NCBI GenBank assembly: GCA_030141605.1
Contig: JAQGDQ010000160.1
Coordinates: 126,001-190,000 of the forward strand
Reading direction: 5' to 3'
Length of the DNA stretch: 64,000 nucleotides
Source: Tubiluchus corallicola
Lineage: Eukaryota; Priapulida; Priapulimorpha; Priapulimorphida; Tubiluchidae
Positions 51,320 through 63,765 of the stretch are shown here, in pieces; the stretch's first letter is position 1, and every line of letters starts with the position of its first letter. The position numbers were made by a program, and so were the translations under genes. Below the pieces are notes generated by a model. The model was given only the letters and a program-made list of their open reading frames with translations. It did no database searches and was not told the origin of the DNA.

Positions 51320-54300
51320 GTAGGTATACATGCCAAAGTTTTTGGTGGAGGGTTTAAATGTTTTTGTTAATTGTTGCTTCAAATGTAAAGTAGCTGCCTA
51401 ATCGTTAACATATGTATGCTATCTAGGCCGCTAGATTTAGTATAAGCTATTGCCAACAACTTGTATTGTCAGAAAATTAGTACAAAATTGTTTTAGTTGT
51501 TTGAATGAGTATTGTGCTACTTACACTTACAACATTATCGTCCACTGTTAAATTACAGGGAGTTCATCTTTTATTTCCACATCATCTTTTTCATTACTTT
51601 TCAAAAGTATTGTGATTTTTTTATCTGTTATTTTTTCACTACTGATATACAACTTTAGTAACTACATTTAATTAACAGAACTCGGTGTAGTACATATTCT
51701 ACACTGGGGTCTGTTAATTAATTGTAGTTACTAAAGTTATTAAACTTCATGTCTTCTGTGCTAGCTAATGACATTAATGCTTTACTTGGTATAACAAACT
51801 AATATTAGATAGGCATTTAGATGCTACTCAACTCATAGACTACGTGCTATTCACTACTTTCCCTGCCATTATCAACTAACATCACATTTTATGAAAATTT
51901 GTTAACTTAGTACAATACTTTACGTGAGTTAGTTTAATTGTTATTAAATAGCTTTTAATTAAAAACTACATCACCATAATGCTTTCCACTCCATTTTGTC
52001 CTGACTGTAAAACAATTTGCAAGGAGTTTATGATTCCCTACACAATTTAAATACCCTTACACTAACCCTAACCCTGTCTCTAATCCTAACATTAATCCCA
52101 ACCGAACCCTAATTTTAATCCACTTAACAAATTAATTTCTTATGTGTGGGGAATTGTAAACTTTAGCCAGCAACTTTGTAATCAAATTAAGCAAACTTGT
52201 TATTTTGAATGAAATTAAAGTTTCTTAGAAAAACGATTTTTTTAGAATGATAATTCTGAATTTATAAAATGATACTTTTACAACATTATTATTGTATTAA
52301 GACTTAGACTTTTCACATTATATTTTCTTATACTGTTAAAATAGAATTGTCGGACATCAAATTTGTTGCTTTTAATTACTTAATTGTTACTAAATTTTTA
52401 ATTAGTTAAGGAATATCTCATTGAAATTCATTCTTTTATCTGGAGAAAGTTTCACAGGTTAAGAAAAAGAACAAAATTAAGGTTAATTAACAGATTCCCA
52501 TAACAGCATCAGAAAATTCTCAATATGACATGATTTTAACTCATTTGGCAGTAACAAGACTCAGTGATTGATATAAAAAATGCAAGCTTACTTAGAGTGC
52601 ACAATTTGTATAGACTTATTAACATGTATATTAGAAGAACATACAGTTTTACTTTCTAAAGTAGGTCAAATGGGTTGCATGTAAAATTCTTGTAGGTGTA
52701 GTTCACAAAAGTAGCAAATTTGTATAAATTCTATCATGGGCTGTGCTCTGTACAGTATGCCGTTGCATCAACTTGTATTGTACTACTATTTCTGCTTAGT
52801 ACTTAGACTTCTACCTACATCAAACTGTAAACGAACTCCCTGTGATTTTTCAGCAAAGAAAGTACCCGACTCGTTGACACCTGGTGAAGTTGGTCATTCA
52901 TATCGTGACTTTTTCATTGGTCTCACTCTAGCTCTTAGTTCAAACGTGTTTATTGGTAAGTTTTGTGCTTTATGTTTAGATGCATAGATACATGTTTTTT
53001 GTTATAAACTAAATTTCTTGCACCTTCTACATACATACACTATTGATTCCACTTGTTTTAAGTGTTGAGCTATTCTGCATGAAATCATAGCAAGTGTCTA
53101 TTAGTTAAATATTATTACCAGATTATGTAATGAAACGTATATTACATATATGTTTTTTTTCAGGTGCAAGTTACATAATTAAAAAGAAAGGCTTAATCAA
53201 AGTACGGAGCCGTGGTGCAAGCGCTAGTAAGTTTACGCCTCTGAAGTGTACAATAGTGTTATAGTGGATTCTTTTTTATGGGCTGTTAAAATTTAATTGA
53301 TTATAACTACTGTAAATGAATCTATTATTTGTGCTGCAATTTAATAAGTGATAATTATAATGAAGTAACCTACAAATGAAGGAAAGTTGCTGTTGAATTT
53401 TGTACTCTAAACAGATTTTCTTCGAGCAGACGTCTTGGGCTTAGGCAGACAAATACAAACCCAGCATGTGCTATTTTTACATGATCTGATATATTGTGCA
53501 CATAGGGCATTACAGCTGCCAAAGCGAGGTGTGAGGATTTTTTATTTTTCGATCTGCAAACCACAAAATTCCGGGATTTTGTTCGAATTACGAATACACA
53601 ATCTGCGTGTCGTAATAAACAAAAACCTTTGTTTGAGAATTACGAAAGCAACTTTAAAAACGTCTTGTTTTTGCATAAATGTAGCACCAGTATAAATTAA
53701 AGGAAAAGTCAATTCTGTGTAATATAATTTATTTTAAATATTTTCACTTAATTGTCTTCTATTTACTATTATTTTACGTAGCACATATATTGATTAGTTT
53801 AATGCCCATTTGCTGCTTCGCTAAGTGCAATAAATATTTAAGGCACAATGACAGAGACAGTTCTACGGGAAAAATGTGACTGCACACTTTTTTAAACGTA
53901 AAAATCGTTCTACAGAAAATCAGAGTGAGAAAAAATCTACAACTTTAACCGTTTGAATCAGCAAATCGTGAAATCCACAAGAATTTACAGTCCCCGATCT
54001 GTAAAATGCTGCTCGTTTTTAAGACCCCTGATTTTAGTCAGTAAGGGAATCTATAGCCGTCATGCAGCGTCTGTCGAGCATCGGGCATCGTCCACAATTG
54101 ACTTGAGTTTCTATAATTAGCTAAAACCTTTTCTCTCAGGTCGTTGATCTTTGGTGTACAGCAACCTTGGCATAAGACGCATGTCAGGTGTCAAAAATAA
54201 ATGAATGACCTAGGTTTGAAAGGTCGCGACCCAGAATATCTTGAATGTTCAAGTTATGTGGGGGTTTTGCACATTTTGCTAAAAATCTATGTGATGTATG

Positions 54301-57300
54301 CAGTAAACAAAATGTTTTTGTAGCAATTTTGGACAGTAGATTATATGACCTTTCAAAACTCCAGGTTTGTTATGGTGTACAAGGTCTTAATTTCGCAGTT
54401 GCTAGGGTGTAAAAATTACCATTTCTTCCAAAACAGATGAAGTACATATCCTTTGACAATTTTGAGGCCGGACAGATTCAACATACAAAAAACATTGTAA
54501 TGCTAGAGTTTTTGATACTGCCAAAATTTTGACCCACCCGGGGTCACCCAAAGGTCATCAACAGGGAATGTGTCAATCATATCGAGTAATATATGAAATT
54601 AAAGCTTAGGGTAAGGCGGGTTTGACACTAACAAATGTTGGCCCACCTGGGGTCACTTAAAGGTCATCTACAGGGAATCTCTCAAACATATTGTGTAATT
54701 TATCAATTCAAAGCTTAGGGTGAGATGGGTTTGACATTGTCACATTTTGGGCCAGCTGAGGTCACCTTAAGGGCATCTACAGGGACTGTGTCAAAATATT
54801 GTGTAAAATATAAAGCTTATACCGAGGCGGTTTGATTTGGTTCATTAAAATATCAAGCATCGTTGACAAATGACTTTGTTTTCTTTATTTTGCCAAAACC
54901 TTTTGTCCTTCGTCTTAGATTTTTGGTGTGCACTAACCTTTGCATTAAATGCGTGCCAAGCTGAATAACCAAGGTCAAACATTTTGGGCCATCTGAGTTC
55001 ACCCCAAGGGCATTTAAAGGGAATGTCGCAGACAATTGTGTAATAATTATAACAAATTACGGCAAGGTGGGTTAACAAGGTTCATGAAAAGGTCAGAGGT
55101 CAATGGAAAACTGCATCGCAACAAAAATGCTAAGGCCACAGGAATGAAAGCTTTCTTTTCATAAAATAACTAATTAGGGTTTTGAAACTACTTACTTACT
55201 GACTTACATAATTATTTTCCAATTCACTCATGCACTTCTTTATGTTACTTTTGGTCTTACAGCATAATGATAAGAACTTAAAACAAGTGTACATTTCACT
55301 GTTATTTGCTGGACCTGTGTGTATTTCTGCAACATGGTTTTATGACTTTTTTGTATTATTGGAGTATGTACAATAGAATAATTTCACTTCAGAGCTTCTT
55401 GGAGTCTTGTTATATCAATTTTGAAACAAATACAGCTTACTTCTAAATTGTTATAGTGTAACAGTTCTTGACACTGCAAAAGTGTCACGCTTTTGCCCCA
55501 ACCAGGGTCACCACCATTTTACACTATATACAATTTTTCTTCAGGGGACCTACACCGTCACTGACGATCTGGTTTGCAAACTCTGCATTGCATCAAAAAC
55601 CGCAACCTGCTCACCTCACCTGTAAATTCTGTAATTGCAACCCGTTTATGAACTACTCAGGAGTAAATAGTGCTCCTCCTCCTGCTTTCGTTGATACATT
55701 TACTACTAACACGTTTGCTTTACTTAAGGTTTCGTTTAGTTTACTTATTTGGGCTTAGTTATTATATATATCTATATTTATATATATGTATATTTCAGGT
55801 CAAGGTGGTTATGCCTATCTAAAAGAATGGTTATGGTGGCTTGGTTTTTTAATGAGTACGTGCTACTGTTTTTTACAATTATGTGTTTTTTCATGACTTA
55901 GTATCTTATAACGCAAACCTGTACACAAATCTTATGGGAAATCATATTTGGAAGATTAACAGCTACATAATTGTTTTTTGTTATCTTACACACTGAAGGT
56001 TACTGTTGTGTTCTTTAATTACAGTGGGGTTTGGTGAAGGATCAAATTTTGCAGCATACATATTTGCACCTGCAACTCTAGTCACTCCACTTGGAGCTCT
56101 TAGTGTACTTATGGCGTAAGTGTTTTGCATCCCTGCATAATGTATTTAATTACAGATAGGTTGCTGGGCATTTTTCTAAAAAAGTAATGCGGGGACTTAT
56201 TTTGTTTTTATTCGGAGAAAAGCGAAAGGAAAAGCAGATGTTACTGAAGCAAGTATTAACATTCTTCTACTTCTTTCATTAATCATGTTAGACTTGAGAA
56301 TTTTTAAAACTTGGATATTTTATCACAGAACTGCCACCTGCATCTAAAAAACTGTTTGGAACTGGGAGAAGAATCAAATAATCCACAACTACTCTCACTT
56401 TTATGTGGCACATCATTACAGCATACGACAAAAGCAACTGCCAACTGCATTAACCACTGCCCTGCATGACCAAAGTTAAACAATTTCACCTACTGTTAAG
56501 GTGGGTCAGTGTTGTGAAGATAACTCCAGTTTTGCTTGATGAACTCATGCTAGCTCTGTTGTAAGGTGTGAAGTGATACGAGTGCAGAAGATGTGTGATC
56601 TGAATCAACTGTACATATATTCTAGACACTTTAGTTTTACCATATTAATACAAAACTATGATATCACTGTTGCAGAGCTATAATGGCTTCATATGTGCTG
56701 AAAGAGAGGTTGAATCTGATTGGAAAAGTTGGCTGTTTTTTATGCATGGTGGGAGCTACAGTTATCATCATTCATGCACCAAAAGAAGGTGAAGTGGAAA
56801 GCATGGAAGCATTGGCTCATAAACTTATCGAGCCAGGTATGTATACCTAAATATGTTGGCTTCTTTGACTGTAACGTCAAATGTTGTTTGGCGATTAAGC
56901 TAATTGATTTTTTTTATATTCAAGGGAAATTAGAAATAAATGCACTGAATAGTATTTGTAGTAATGTGTGGTGTGACAGCTCATAAAAAATAAAATTAGG
57001 AAAGTGAAAATTTTTGAGTTGTCTTGATTTCTAGAAAATTCTGCATAGCTGGTAGTAAAAAAGCTGTTTCTTGTACAGTAGGCGCTGCTTAGAGACTCAC
57101 TTTGGGACCGAAGTGTTTTGACCCAATTAACCGACTGAACCTATTAACCGATGGGTGTAGTATTACTGGTATAGAATGAGCTACCAGCTTACTATGCACT
57201 GCAAAGATCGTTAATGAATTTTAGAAACAAAGTAATGCCTAAATTCCACTCCAGTTAAAAATTAAAAAAATATATTTTGAATTTTTAATTTATATAAGTA

Positions 57301-59627
57301 AATTATATAAATATAATTTTCTAAATCATACTAGTCTGTTTATTTGAAAAAAAATTACAAAATTTCCTTCAATTAAAAAGTATACTTTTCTAAATCATAC
57401 AAGTCTGTTTATTTGAAAAAAAATTACAAAAATTCCTTCAATGTCGGCTGCTTTATTTCATCACCAAGAAATTGGCTCACAAAGTTCTCATAATGATAAA
57501 AACGTTGAAAATCTGTTGCTGTATGAAGTGCACGTATTCTCGAAAACATTTAGCTTAGCTCTTGGTGTGCTTAAACTGTTAGTGGTGCCCATGTTCCCCG
57601 CAAGTAGCTTCGTCTGTAGTTTTGTCTATGCTCCCCATTGCTATTGTGACATACTTACTGTACTGTACCTGCATCCCTGGTATAACAGCAACATCTAACT
57701 GATTAAACTTTCTGTCAAAGACAGCCAGAGCTTCAAAAGCAAACCACTAAGCAAGTGATTAAATGTTTACTTGGGGAATTCTTGGGTAACAAGGTTAATT
57801 GCAGTGGACGGGTGGGTCAAAGCAAACCAATAGGTTAGCATATTAGCCTATGATAAACGTTCCTGCTTACAAACAAAGCGGTACTTAACATGATGATTGT
57901 TTCTATGTATATTATAGGACAAAAGTGAACTAAGTGAACTAAAAGCTTATTAGTCACACGAAAGTGTCTTATTGAAGCATGTGAAACAAAAATATTGAGT
58001 CAATTATGAGGAGTTGTTTGAGTCAGTTACAGGCGTTTTTGAGTCAATTAAGCGGCGCCTACTGCATTACTTTTTACTAGAGCAGTGTGTTTAAAAAACA
58101 TTTGAACATGTGTTTGGGACTTTGAGATCTTGTAACAATTAGTAAATTACAATCAAAACTTCTGATTGGTTCTCCTTTGAGTTGAATTGTGTCACTTATT
58201 ACACATGTGTATTAAGCATTAATATAGCAATGAATTTGTGAAACTTATTACCGTACCGTATTTAGTAGTTTTAGAGCCCGGGCCCTTATTTTTTCAACCA
58301 AACTAATTACCGGGTCTGTATCAAACAGGTCTTATAGAAGGCACTTATTCTTTTCAACCACAGGTGCTTATTATTTTTGAAGCACTTTACTGCAATGTAT
58401 GCTAGGTAGCAGTACAGCATATTGCCATGTGGACCATCATTCACAGTGCTTGAGATCATGTTAAAGCCAGTTAGCTGCCTGTTACAGACAGAAAGGATGT
58501 CTTTATAACAGCTTGTAGGTTTCACCTGCTAGTATTTCACTTGTTAATGTCTTGATGACTCATCCATCAGTCAGACAGTAGAATGTGTAATATTTAAAAA
58601 GTTTCATATGTGAACTGACATTGACGCAGATTTCTGTGCCTAGCTGTTATTCAAACTTGGCACTTATTTTTCATTCTGTTTCCTCTGATGCATATTCAGA
58701 TGGGCTCTTAATTAAGCATGGGCACTAAAACAAAAAATACACTGAGTAATTTAAATGTGATCAGTTTAATAAAATTGGGTTTGAAAAAACACCCGATTTT
58801 TTTCTCTGAAAAGTCTGCGAACTTTATAAATTCATTGCTGTGTGTGTATGTTGTAATATGAGTGCCAAACTGAGTAATTCAAAGTTTTTGTCCCTAAAGT
58901 TAAAGTTGCTGCTTAGGTATCACATGACTCCTTAAATATCTGACTTTGTGCACCTGTTTGCAGCTGTACCTATTTAATTTTGTTTTTCACAGGCTTTCTA
59001 GTGTATTCTGGAATCGCAATCGCAGTCTCTGTTTTTCTCATTTTCTACTGCAGTCCACGATGGGGTCAAACCAATGTTCTCGTATACATAACCATTTGCT
59101 CACTGTTTGGCTCCTTGTCTGTGATGGCTTGCAAGGGTATCGGACTTGCACTAAAAGAAACTGTTTCAGGCAGTAATCAGTTCACAAATTGGATCACTTA
59201 TTTCTTTATCGTTGCTGTAGTCGTTTGTATTGGTTTTGAGATGGCCTATCTAAACCGTGCTCTCGATACATTCAACACGAGCATAGTAACACCAATATAC
59301 TATGTATTTTTCACGACGTATACAATCGTGGCATCAGCTATATTGTTCAAAGAATGGCAAAAGCTTGGCGCTAATGATATCATAGGAAACATCTGTGGAT
59401 TTTTGACAATAATTGGTGCTATATTCCTGCTGCACGCATTCAAAGATATGGACATAACATTGCGAAGTTTGCATCAAAAGGTAAAAACAGATCAGTCCAC
59501 ACAAGATGAAACTGGTAACGCTTACGTGACAATTGGTGCTGACACAGACTCGGACGAAGTTGCAGCAGCAGAGAAAATACCACTGCGATTAAACAGCGCA
59601 TCTGCTAGCACATATGTGCAATCATAA
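50986..59627 (+). CDS. NIPA-family magnesium transporter (NIPA2-like); start codon not located
   Basis: A nine-helix membrane protein of the NIPA family, which mediates Mg2+ uptake at the plasma membrane or early endosomes. Exons: 50986-51319, 52854-52955 (alternative or additional), 53164-53226, 55799-55855, 56025-56115, 56676-56836, 58993-59627. Family landmarks: [125 protein letters not shown] and [15 protein letters not shown], all as in human NIPA2. Phases agree throughout and the stop is TAA at 59625-59627. The exon at 50986 is open upstream without an ATG; its N-terminal part is Ser/Thr-rich with an NVT glycosylation sequon, so the true start is either ATG 51130 (398 or 432 residues) or in an unseen exon. 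Introns contain MITEs and tandem repeats. Confidence 0.95.
51651..51738. repeat. Imperfect hairpin in the first NIPA intron
   Basis: Arms of 29 bases with one mismatch: aactttagtaactacattta (51651) and its inverted copy ending ctaaagtt (51738), separated by 30 bases. Probably a small foldback transposon or its remnant. Confidence 0.8.
52053..52119. repeat. Degenerate interstitial telomere-like (CCCTAA) tract
   Basis: Contains ctaaccctaaccct with further degenerate units (ctaatcct, cgaaccct) in an otherwise ordinary intron. Confidence 0.6.
52854..52955 (+). CDS. NIPA exon B: first-helix copy 2, symmetrical 102-base exon
   Basis: Acceptor gatttttcag, donor g|gtaagt. It starts and ends in phase 1 and reads [19 protein letters not shown], a paralogue of the end of exon A. 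Because 102 is divisible by 3 it can be skipped or included without changing frame. Inclusion gives two successive first helices; skipping gives the normal family topology. Alternatively an upstream ATG (52736) could make this a distinct first exon. Confidence 0.75.
54505..55080. repeat. Diverged tandem repeats of about 110 bp with DR5-like half-sites
   Basis: Units start at about 54510, 54620 and 54730 (tttgayayt...), each with cccacc(t/c)ggggtcac-like text, cagggaat and caaagcttaggg. A fourth, partial unit lies at about 54976-55075 after a spacer that resembles 54120-54250, and a short related piece lies near 55468-55518. Located in the NIPA intron between exons 53164-53226 and 55799-55855. 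No coding potential. Confidence 0.85.
57076..58064 (+). mobile_element. Tc1/mariner-type MITE, family A, copy 2 (NIPA intron)
   Basis: Inverted ends cagtaggcgctgcttagaga and, at the right, ttaagcggcgcctactg; TA precedes the left end. About 989 bp, without a transposase. It is the homologue of 7185-7987, in opposite orientation. Confidence 0.85.
58255..58745. mobile_element. MITE with ccgtattta-type ends (NIPA intron)
   Basis: The left part (accgtatttagtagttttag, then agcccgggcccttatt) is an imperfect inverted match to the right part ending gggcactaaaacaaaaaata. Internal sequence repeats ggcacttatt/ggtgcttatt words. Ends are diverged and boundaries approximate. Confidence 0.55.
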
Positions 59628-59743
59628 TGGATATTAATTTAAATTTGTTTGCCATTTATGTCTTTTTTTGTCACCCTCGTAAGATTTTGTCCTATTGTAT
59701 GATATTACATTTTTTGTTGGCATACAAATGTGGAGAAGCAGTA

Positions 59744-60228
59744 CAGTCAACCTCGGGTATAACGGACACTCGCTTATAAGGGACCACCAACACAGGTCCC
59801 GATTTTTCGTAACGTTTTTCCTATGTAAAAATCTTCGTATATAAGGTACTCGGATATAATGGACTTTATCTTATAAGGGACGATATCTTCAGGTCCCGCG
59901 TAATAGAAACCCAGGTAAATTACCTCGCATATAAGGGACCCTATGATCAAAGCGAAATTGATCGATTTTTAACCTCAATTTTTTGCAAACTCGGCCTTCA
60001 AACACCTCGGTTTCCGTGGTCATGTACATCTTGCATCACTGAAGGAACTTCCTACATATCGTTTGCACTGAATGTGTATCAATAATCCATAAAAATATGG
60101 GTAAAAGTACAGAAAAGTATAGGTCTAGATAGACCCTCGGTCTGATTCAACTTCGGCTATAAGGGACATCAGATGTAAGGGACAGTTTTTTTTGGTCCCG
60201 AGGTGTCCCTTATATCCGAGGTTGACTG
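59744..60228. mobile_element. Tc1/mariner (pogo/Tigger-like) MITE downstream of NIPA
   Basis: 485 bp. The left end cagtcaacctcgggtataa and the reverse complement of the right end, cagtcaacctcggatataa, differ at one position; TA is duplicated on both sides (59742-59743, 60229-60230). Internal ataagggac units recur. It begins 117 bases after the NIPA stop codon, hence probably within the 3' UTR. Confidence 0.92.
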
Positions 60229-60230
60229 TA

Positions 60231-61866
60231 GTAGTGTCAGCCATCTAGATAACGTTAACAAAAAATGTTCTTAGCTGCTCCATCATTTCAACATAGTGCA
60301 TTTACTATCAGCATCAGTGACATTTTTATTATCATGTCACTGAGTGTACAAATTGACGACTCGTGCAAATAATCATGTATTTAACTTAAAATGTAATCTT
60401 GATTGTACTTTTACTACAAATACTATTTTGAATCAGTTTCAGCAATGTATGTAACTGGTATCTATTTCCCATCTGCTCTCAATTCCAATTATTCTATGAA
60501 TCTGCTTGTAGTACAGCCTTGCAAAGCAAAAACTGCTAGGTAGGATTCTGTGAAATTAGTGCAGCTGGGTTTAGAATATTTAAGATAGTTATTTATTGTA
60601 TTTTAACGGTTGTTTGAAACCATTTTATGTATTTTTAGAATTATCGATTAGAATTTTTTCAGTATTTTAACAAGGATTAAAATATTTCCTTGCTGTGTAA
60701 TGCTGTGATTTTTGGATAGCTTTCATCGCCTGAGTGTGATATACACTGCTAGTTCCATAATTAAATTTTATTAGGAGTAGTACCTGTGCAATGATCATGC
60801 ATTGTTAATAATATGTGATAAATAGATTTTTACTGATTGCATTTGTAATGGAAAACTTGCAATCCAGTGTACTTGTCAGGGTTAAGTAAATGTATGCTGA
60901 GTTTTTACCATTGACTTTACTCAAATATGCTCAATTATGAGAAAAAATTCTTGCATTTAATAAAAAGACAATACAGTAAAAGTCTATGCACATGTTTTCA
61001 TGGATTGAGAAAGTGATTTCATGATTTCATAGCATCCTTTGGTGAAGTTTGAGTTTTTTGAGAAGGAGCAATGATAGTAAATGAAAAGTTTTTATATTTC
61101 AAAGTTAAATTGAAAGTACATCCAATGCAGGCTTACTATACATGCACTTAGAAAATACTCCAGCTAAAAATTAAGTAAATATGTCTGCCAATGTGCAATT
61201 CCCAAAACAACACTTAAGAGCTCCTAGACAAGGCCAAGTCTAGCAAACGCTATGGCAACATGATGTAGTAACATGCTCATGTAACTGTGAATAGCATAGT
61301 TACATGTCATGCTATATATCACACAAACAGTACCCTATATCAGCATTGTAGCTGTGTTATTAACAGTAAAATGCAACAGGCAAAAGTTTCTTAAGGTGGA
61401 TGCCACAAACTGTAGGACAAACAAAATTAAATTTAAAATTATACACTGTGCTTTTAATTAAACAAAACTAGCCTGTAAAACGTTAATGTGGTTTTTACTA
61501 TTACTAATGCTGCTGCTAATAATTTTTAGTACTCAGAAAGTATGCATTCAAAGTTGGTAAACTGATGGCAATTTCCACCTTGTCAACAAGCTTTCATATA
61601 ACGGTGTGCCATGATCGCACATCATAATTTCTAGCAGTTCTTAAATAACTTCATATTACACAAACACTCCTAACATACTTGTGATATATATATATATATA
61701 CAAACATCAACATAGACTCTTTTTTTATGTCAGTGAAACTGTGCATCATACTTCAAAGTTCAAACTCTAATTTTTAGGTGTCTCGACCGGATCATGTTAT
61801 AAGCAGTTCCAAACAAAGCTTTGATGAGCAAATCGTAACACATTGCGTTAATTAGATACTTAATAT
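60231..61866. other. NIPA 3' flank and intergenic region
   Basis: No gene seen. A candidate polyadenylation signal for NIPA (aataaa) lies near 60959; if used, the 3' UTR would be about 1.3 kb and would include the MITE. A short (TA)n run lies near 61685-61702. Confidence 0.4.
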
Positions 61867-62190
61867 CAGGGCTGAATTAACGTGTGTTGGTGCCTTAAAT
61901 ACACACAGCACCTGGTGCTCTGACTCTCTCCTTTGCCCAGCGTCACTACGTGCAGGTTTTGCAACTCGAAGCATTAGAGCTTTAATGTAAATTATGCGAC
62001 ATATTTTTTTTAAATCCTCGAGAGACAATCGTTGCACCTCACTATTTGAACTATGAAAGATTTATGGCCTTAAAGTACTTTATTAAAATTTTATCTGTTT
62101 TAAATTTATTTATTTTTTGTCAGCTTGGTGCCCCTGAGCCTTGGCGCCCTAAGCACATACTTAGTCTGCTTATGAGTTAATCTGGCCCTA
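61867..62190. mobile_element. hAT-type MITE
   Basis: Left end cagggctgaattaac, right end gagttaatctggcccta; the ends are inverted copies with mismatches. Flanks cttaatat and cgtgatat agree at 6 of 8, compatible with an old 8-bp duplication. It lies just beyond the stop codon of the CUB-like gene on the other strand. Confidence 0.75.
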
Positions 62191-62253
62191 CGTGATATAG
62201 TAAACACAGCAGTAGAGTAACTAAGCGACGCAAATATTTTTGTCACCGAAACA

Positions 62254-63765
62254 CTATCGTATTTTATCCAGCTCAGATTCAGATGTATTTCCTAGGGTGT
62301 CTGCGAGTATTTGTGGCTTCGTTGACATCAACTTTTCCTGTTTCTTTTTGTTGATTGACTTGTTTTTCTTCTTTGAGTTTCTTCTAAAATCGAATAACAG
62401 TAAGAATTTAATACCAATTATCATTATTTTAACAAATTGAATTGATATTTTGCAAGTGTGCGTTTTTCAGGAAGCCGATACACAATCAATTTTGCGTGGT
62501 CTTTTCTTTTGATTTTACAATTAAATTAAAAAATCAGACCTGGATAAAGCTTACATGGAGCTGCTTGAATTAATGAACTTCCCACAGCTTTTGCGACCCT
62601 TAAGAATTTCATTGCCACAAAAGTTGACGCATGAAAATTAAAGTACACAAGTACACTAAACTACAATCGCGCGTGTGTCTCTAATTCTAGTCACAGCAAA
62701 AATTGCAAAAATTATTCTTACCTGCTACAACATATTATGCAATACGCAATATAGCCGACCGGAAATACGATTATGACGACAATGGCAGCTAGAAACAGAG
62801 GCATCACAGGGGAGTGCATAATCCTGTCTGTTCTTAGTTCAGCTAAAAAATCAGTAATTAGACAATATGCGATAAATCATTTTAGGTTTGGTACACAGAA
62901 GAACAAAAACTTGACAAATAAAAAATGTGAAATAGTAAGATTAGTGTTGCGCAATTAAATGCTGTGTGAGCGCTACTACGGACAAGCTAATACTTCGTCT
63001 TATGATTGAGAATGTGCACAGGACGAAAAACTGACACAGCGGGTGCGTGAAAAGCCCGCGCTTTATAGGAGATGATCTGATGGTGGCATGGTGTGTCACA
63101 TGCGAGGAGTGACTTTTTGACTTTACTTTAAACGTGACAAACCAATTTCGCCCATATATAGTGAAACATCCATTATTATTAAACAGAAGGAAGACCATAT
63201 AGCACAAACTGATTTAGCACATAAAACATTATATTGAGAGGGAATGATTATTATTATTTGTTTAAGTATGACGTTCATGAAATATTACGACACTGACGCG
63301 AAAATTTATTTATTTATTTATTATTTATTATGCACAAGAAATAGATATATACATTTTATAAACTGTTGCATAATGAAAGTTACATAATGACTTAAAATGA
63401 CTGCTTAATAAATGTTACACAGTGACACAAAATTTGTCACACAATGGCAAATTCTGTCATGTTACATAATGCTACATTAATTGTCACAGAATGAGCCTAT
63501 TGTTACATAATGAATGTCAACAAATGTACTTTAATTCATCATCATTTTTAATAGGCCTACTTACGTCTCACTGCATACTCCCACTTTAGTATAAATCCTC
63601 TGCCATTTTCAGTTTGCCACTGAGAACGCTGATAAGATTTGTGTCTAACGGACATAATGTTAGACGGCAATATCCCTACACGTATGTTAGTGGCGTGAGT
63701 GTCATTTCCCCACGTCATGAGAGGCAAACTTGTACATGGCACCTCCTTCAGTAAGCACTCGTCAT
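62254..63765 (-). CDS. 3' part of a type I membrane protein with CUB-like domain (three exons)
   Basis: Exons in transcript order: 63565-63765, 62722-62842, 62254-62383 (stop TAG). Donors and acceptors are canonical (gattttcag, gtaagt; ttttag, gtaaga; gattttag) and the phases 2/1, 1/2, 2/0 join without a break. The first encodes DECLLKEVPCTSLPL, then SNIMSVRHKSYQ and ENGRGFILKWEYAV, the pattern of the second half of a CUB domain (SN-x-M-x-V ... GF-x-L-x-W). The second encodes a membrane helix, PLFLAAIVVIIVFPVGYIAY, followed by CIICCSR. The third is a strongly basic then acidic tail (KKKNKS, TSESELDKIR). Likely a cell-surface receptor or adhesion protein; upstream exons lie beyond the right edge. 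The product family is inferred; the gene structure is seen. Confidence 0.7.
63295..63545. repeat. Low-complexity repeats (tttatttatt and degenerate gttacataatga units)
   Basis: An attt-rich run at 63304-63330 is followed by at least six degenerate 10-15-base units of the type gttacataatga or gtcacacaatgg. In the intron of the CUB-like gene. Possibly the 3' tail of a LINE on the minus strand, but no coding part is present. Confidence 0.55.

Noticed and set aside
58946-59176. Second frame overlapping the last NIPA exon
   Set aside because: The other frame carries the conserved NIPA sequence and matches upstream splice phase.
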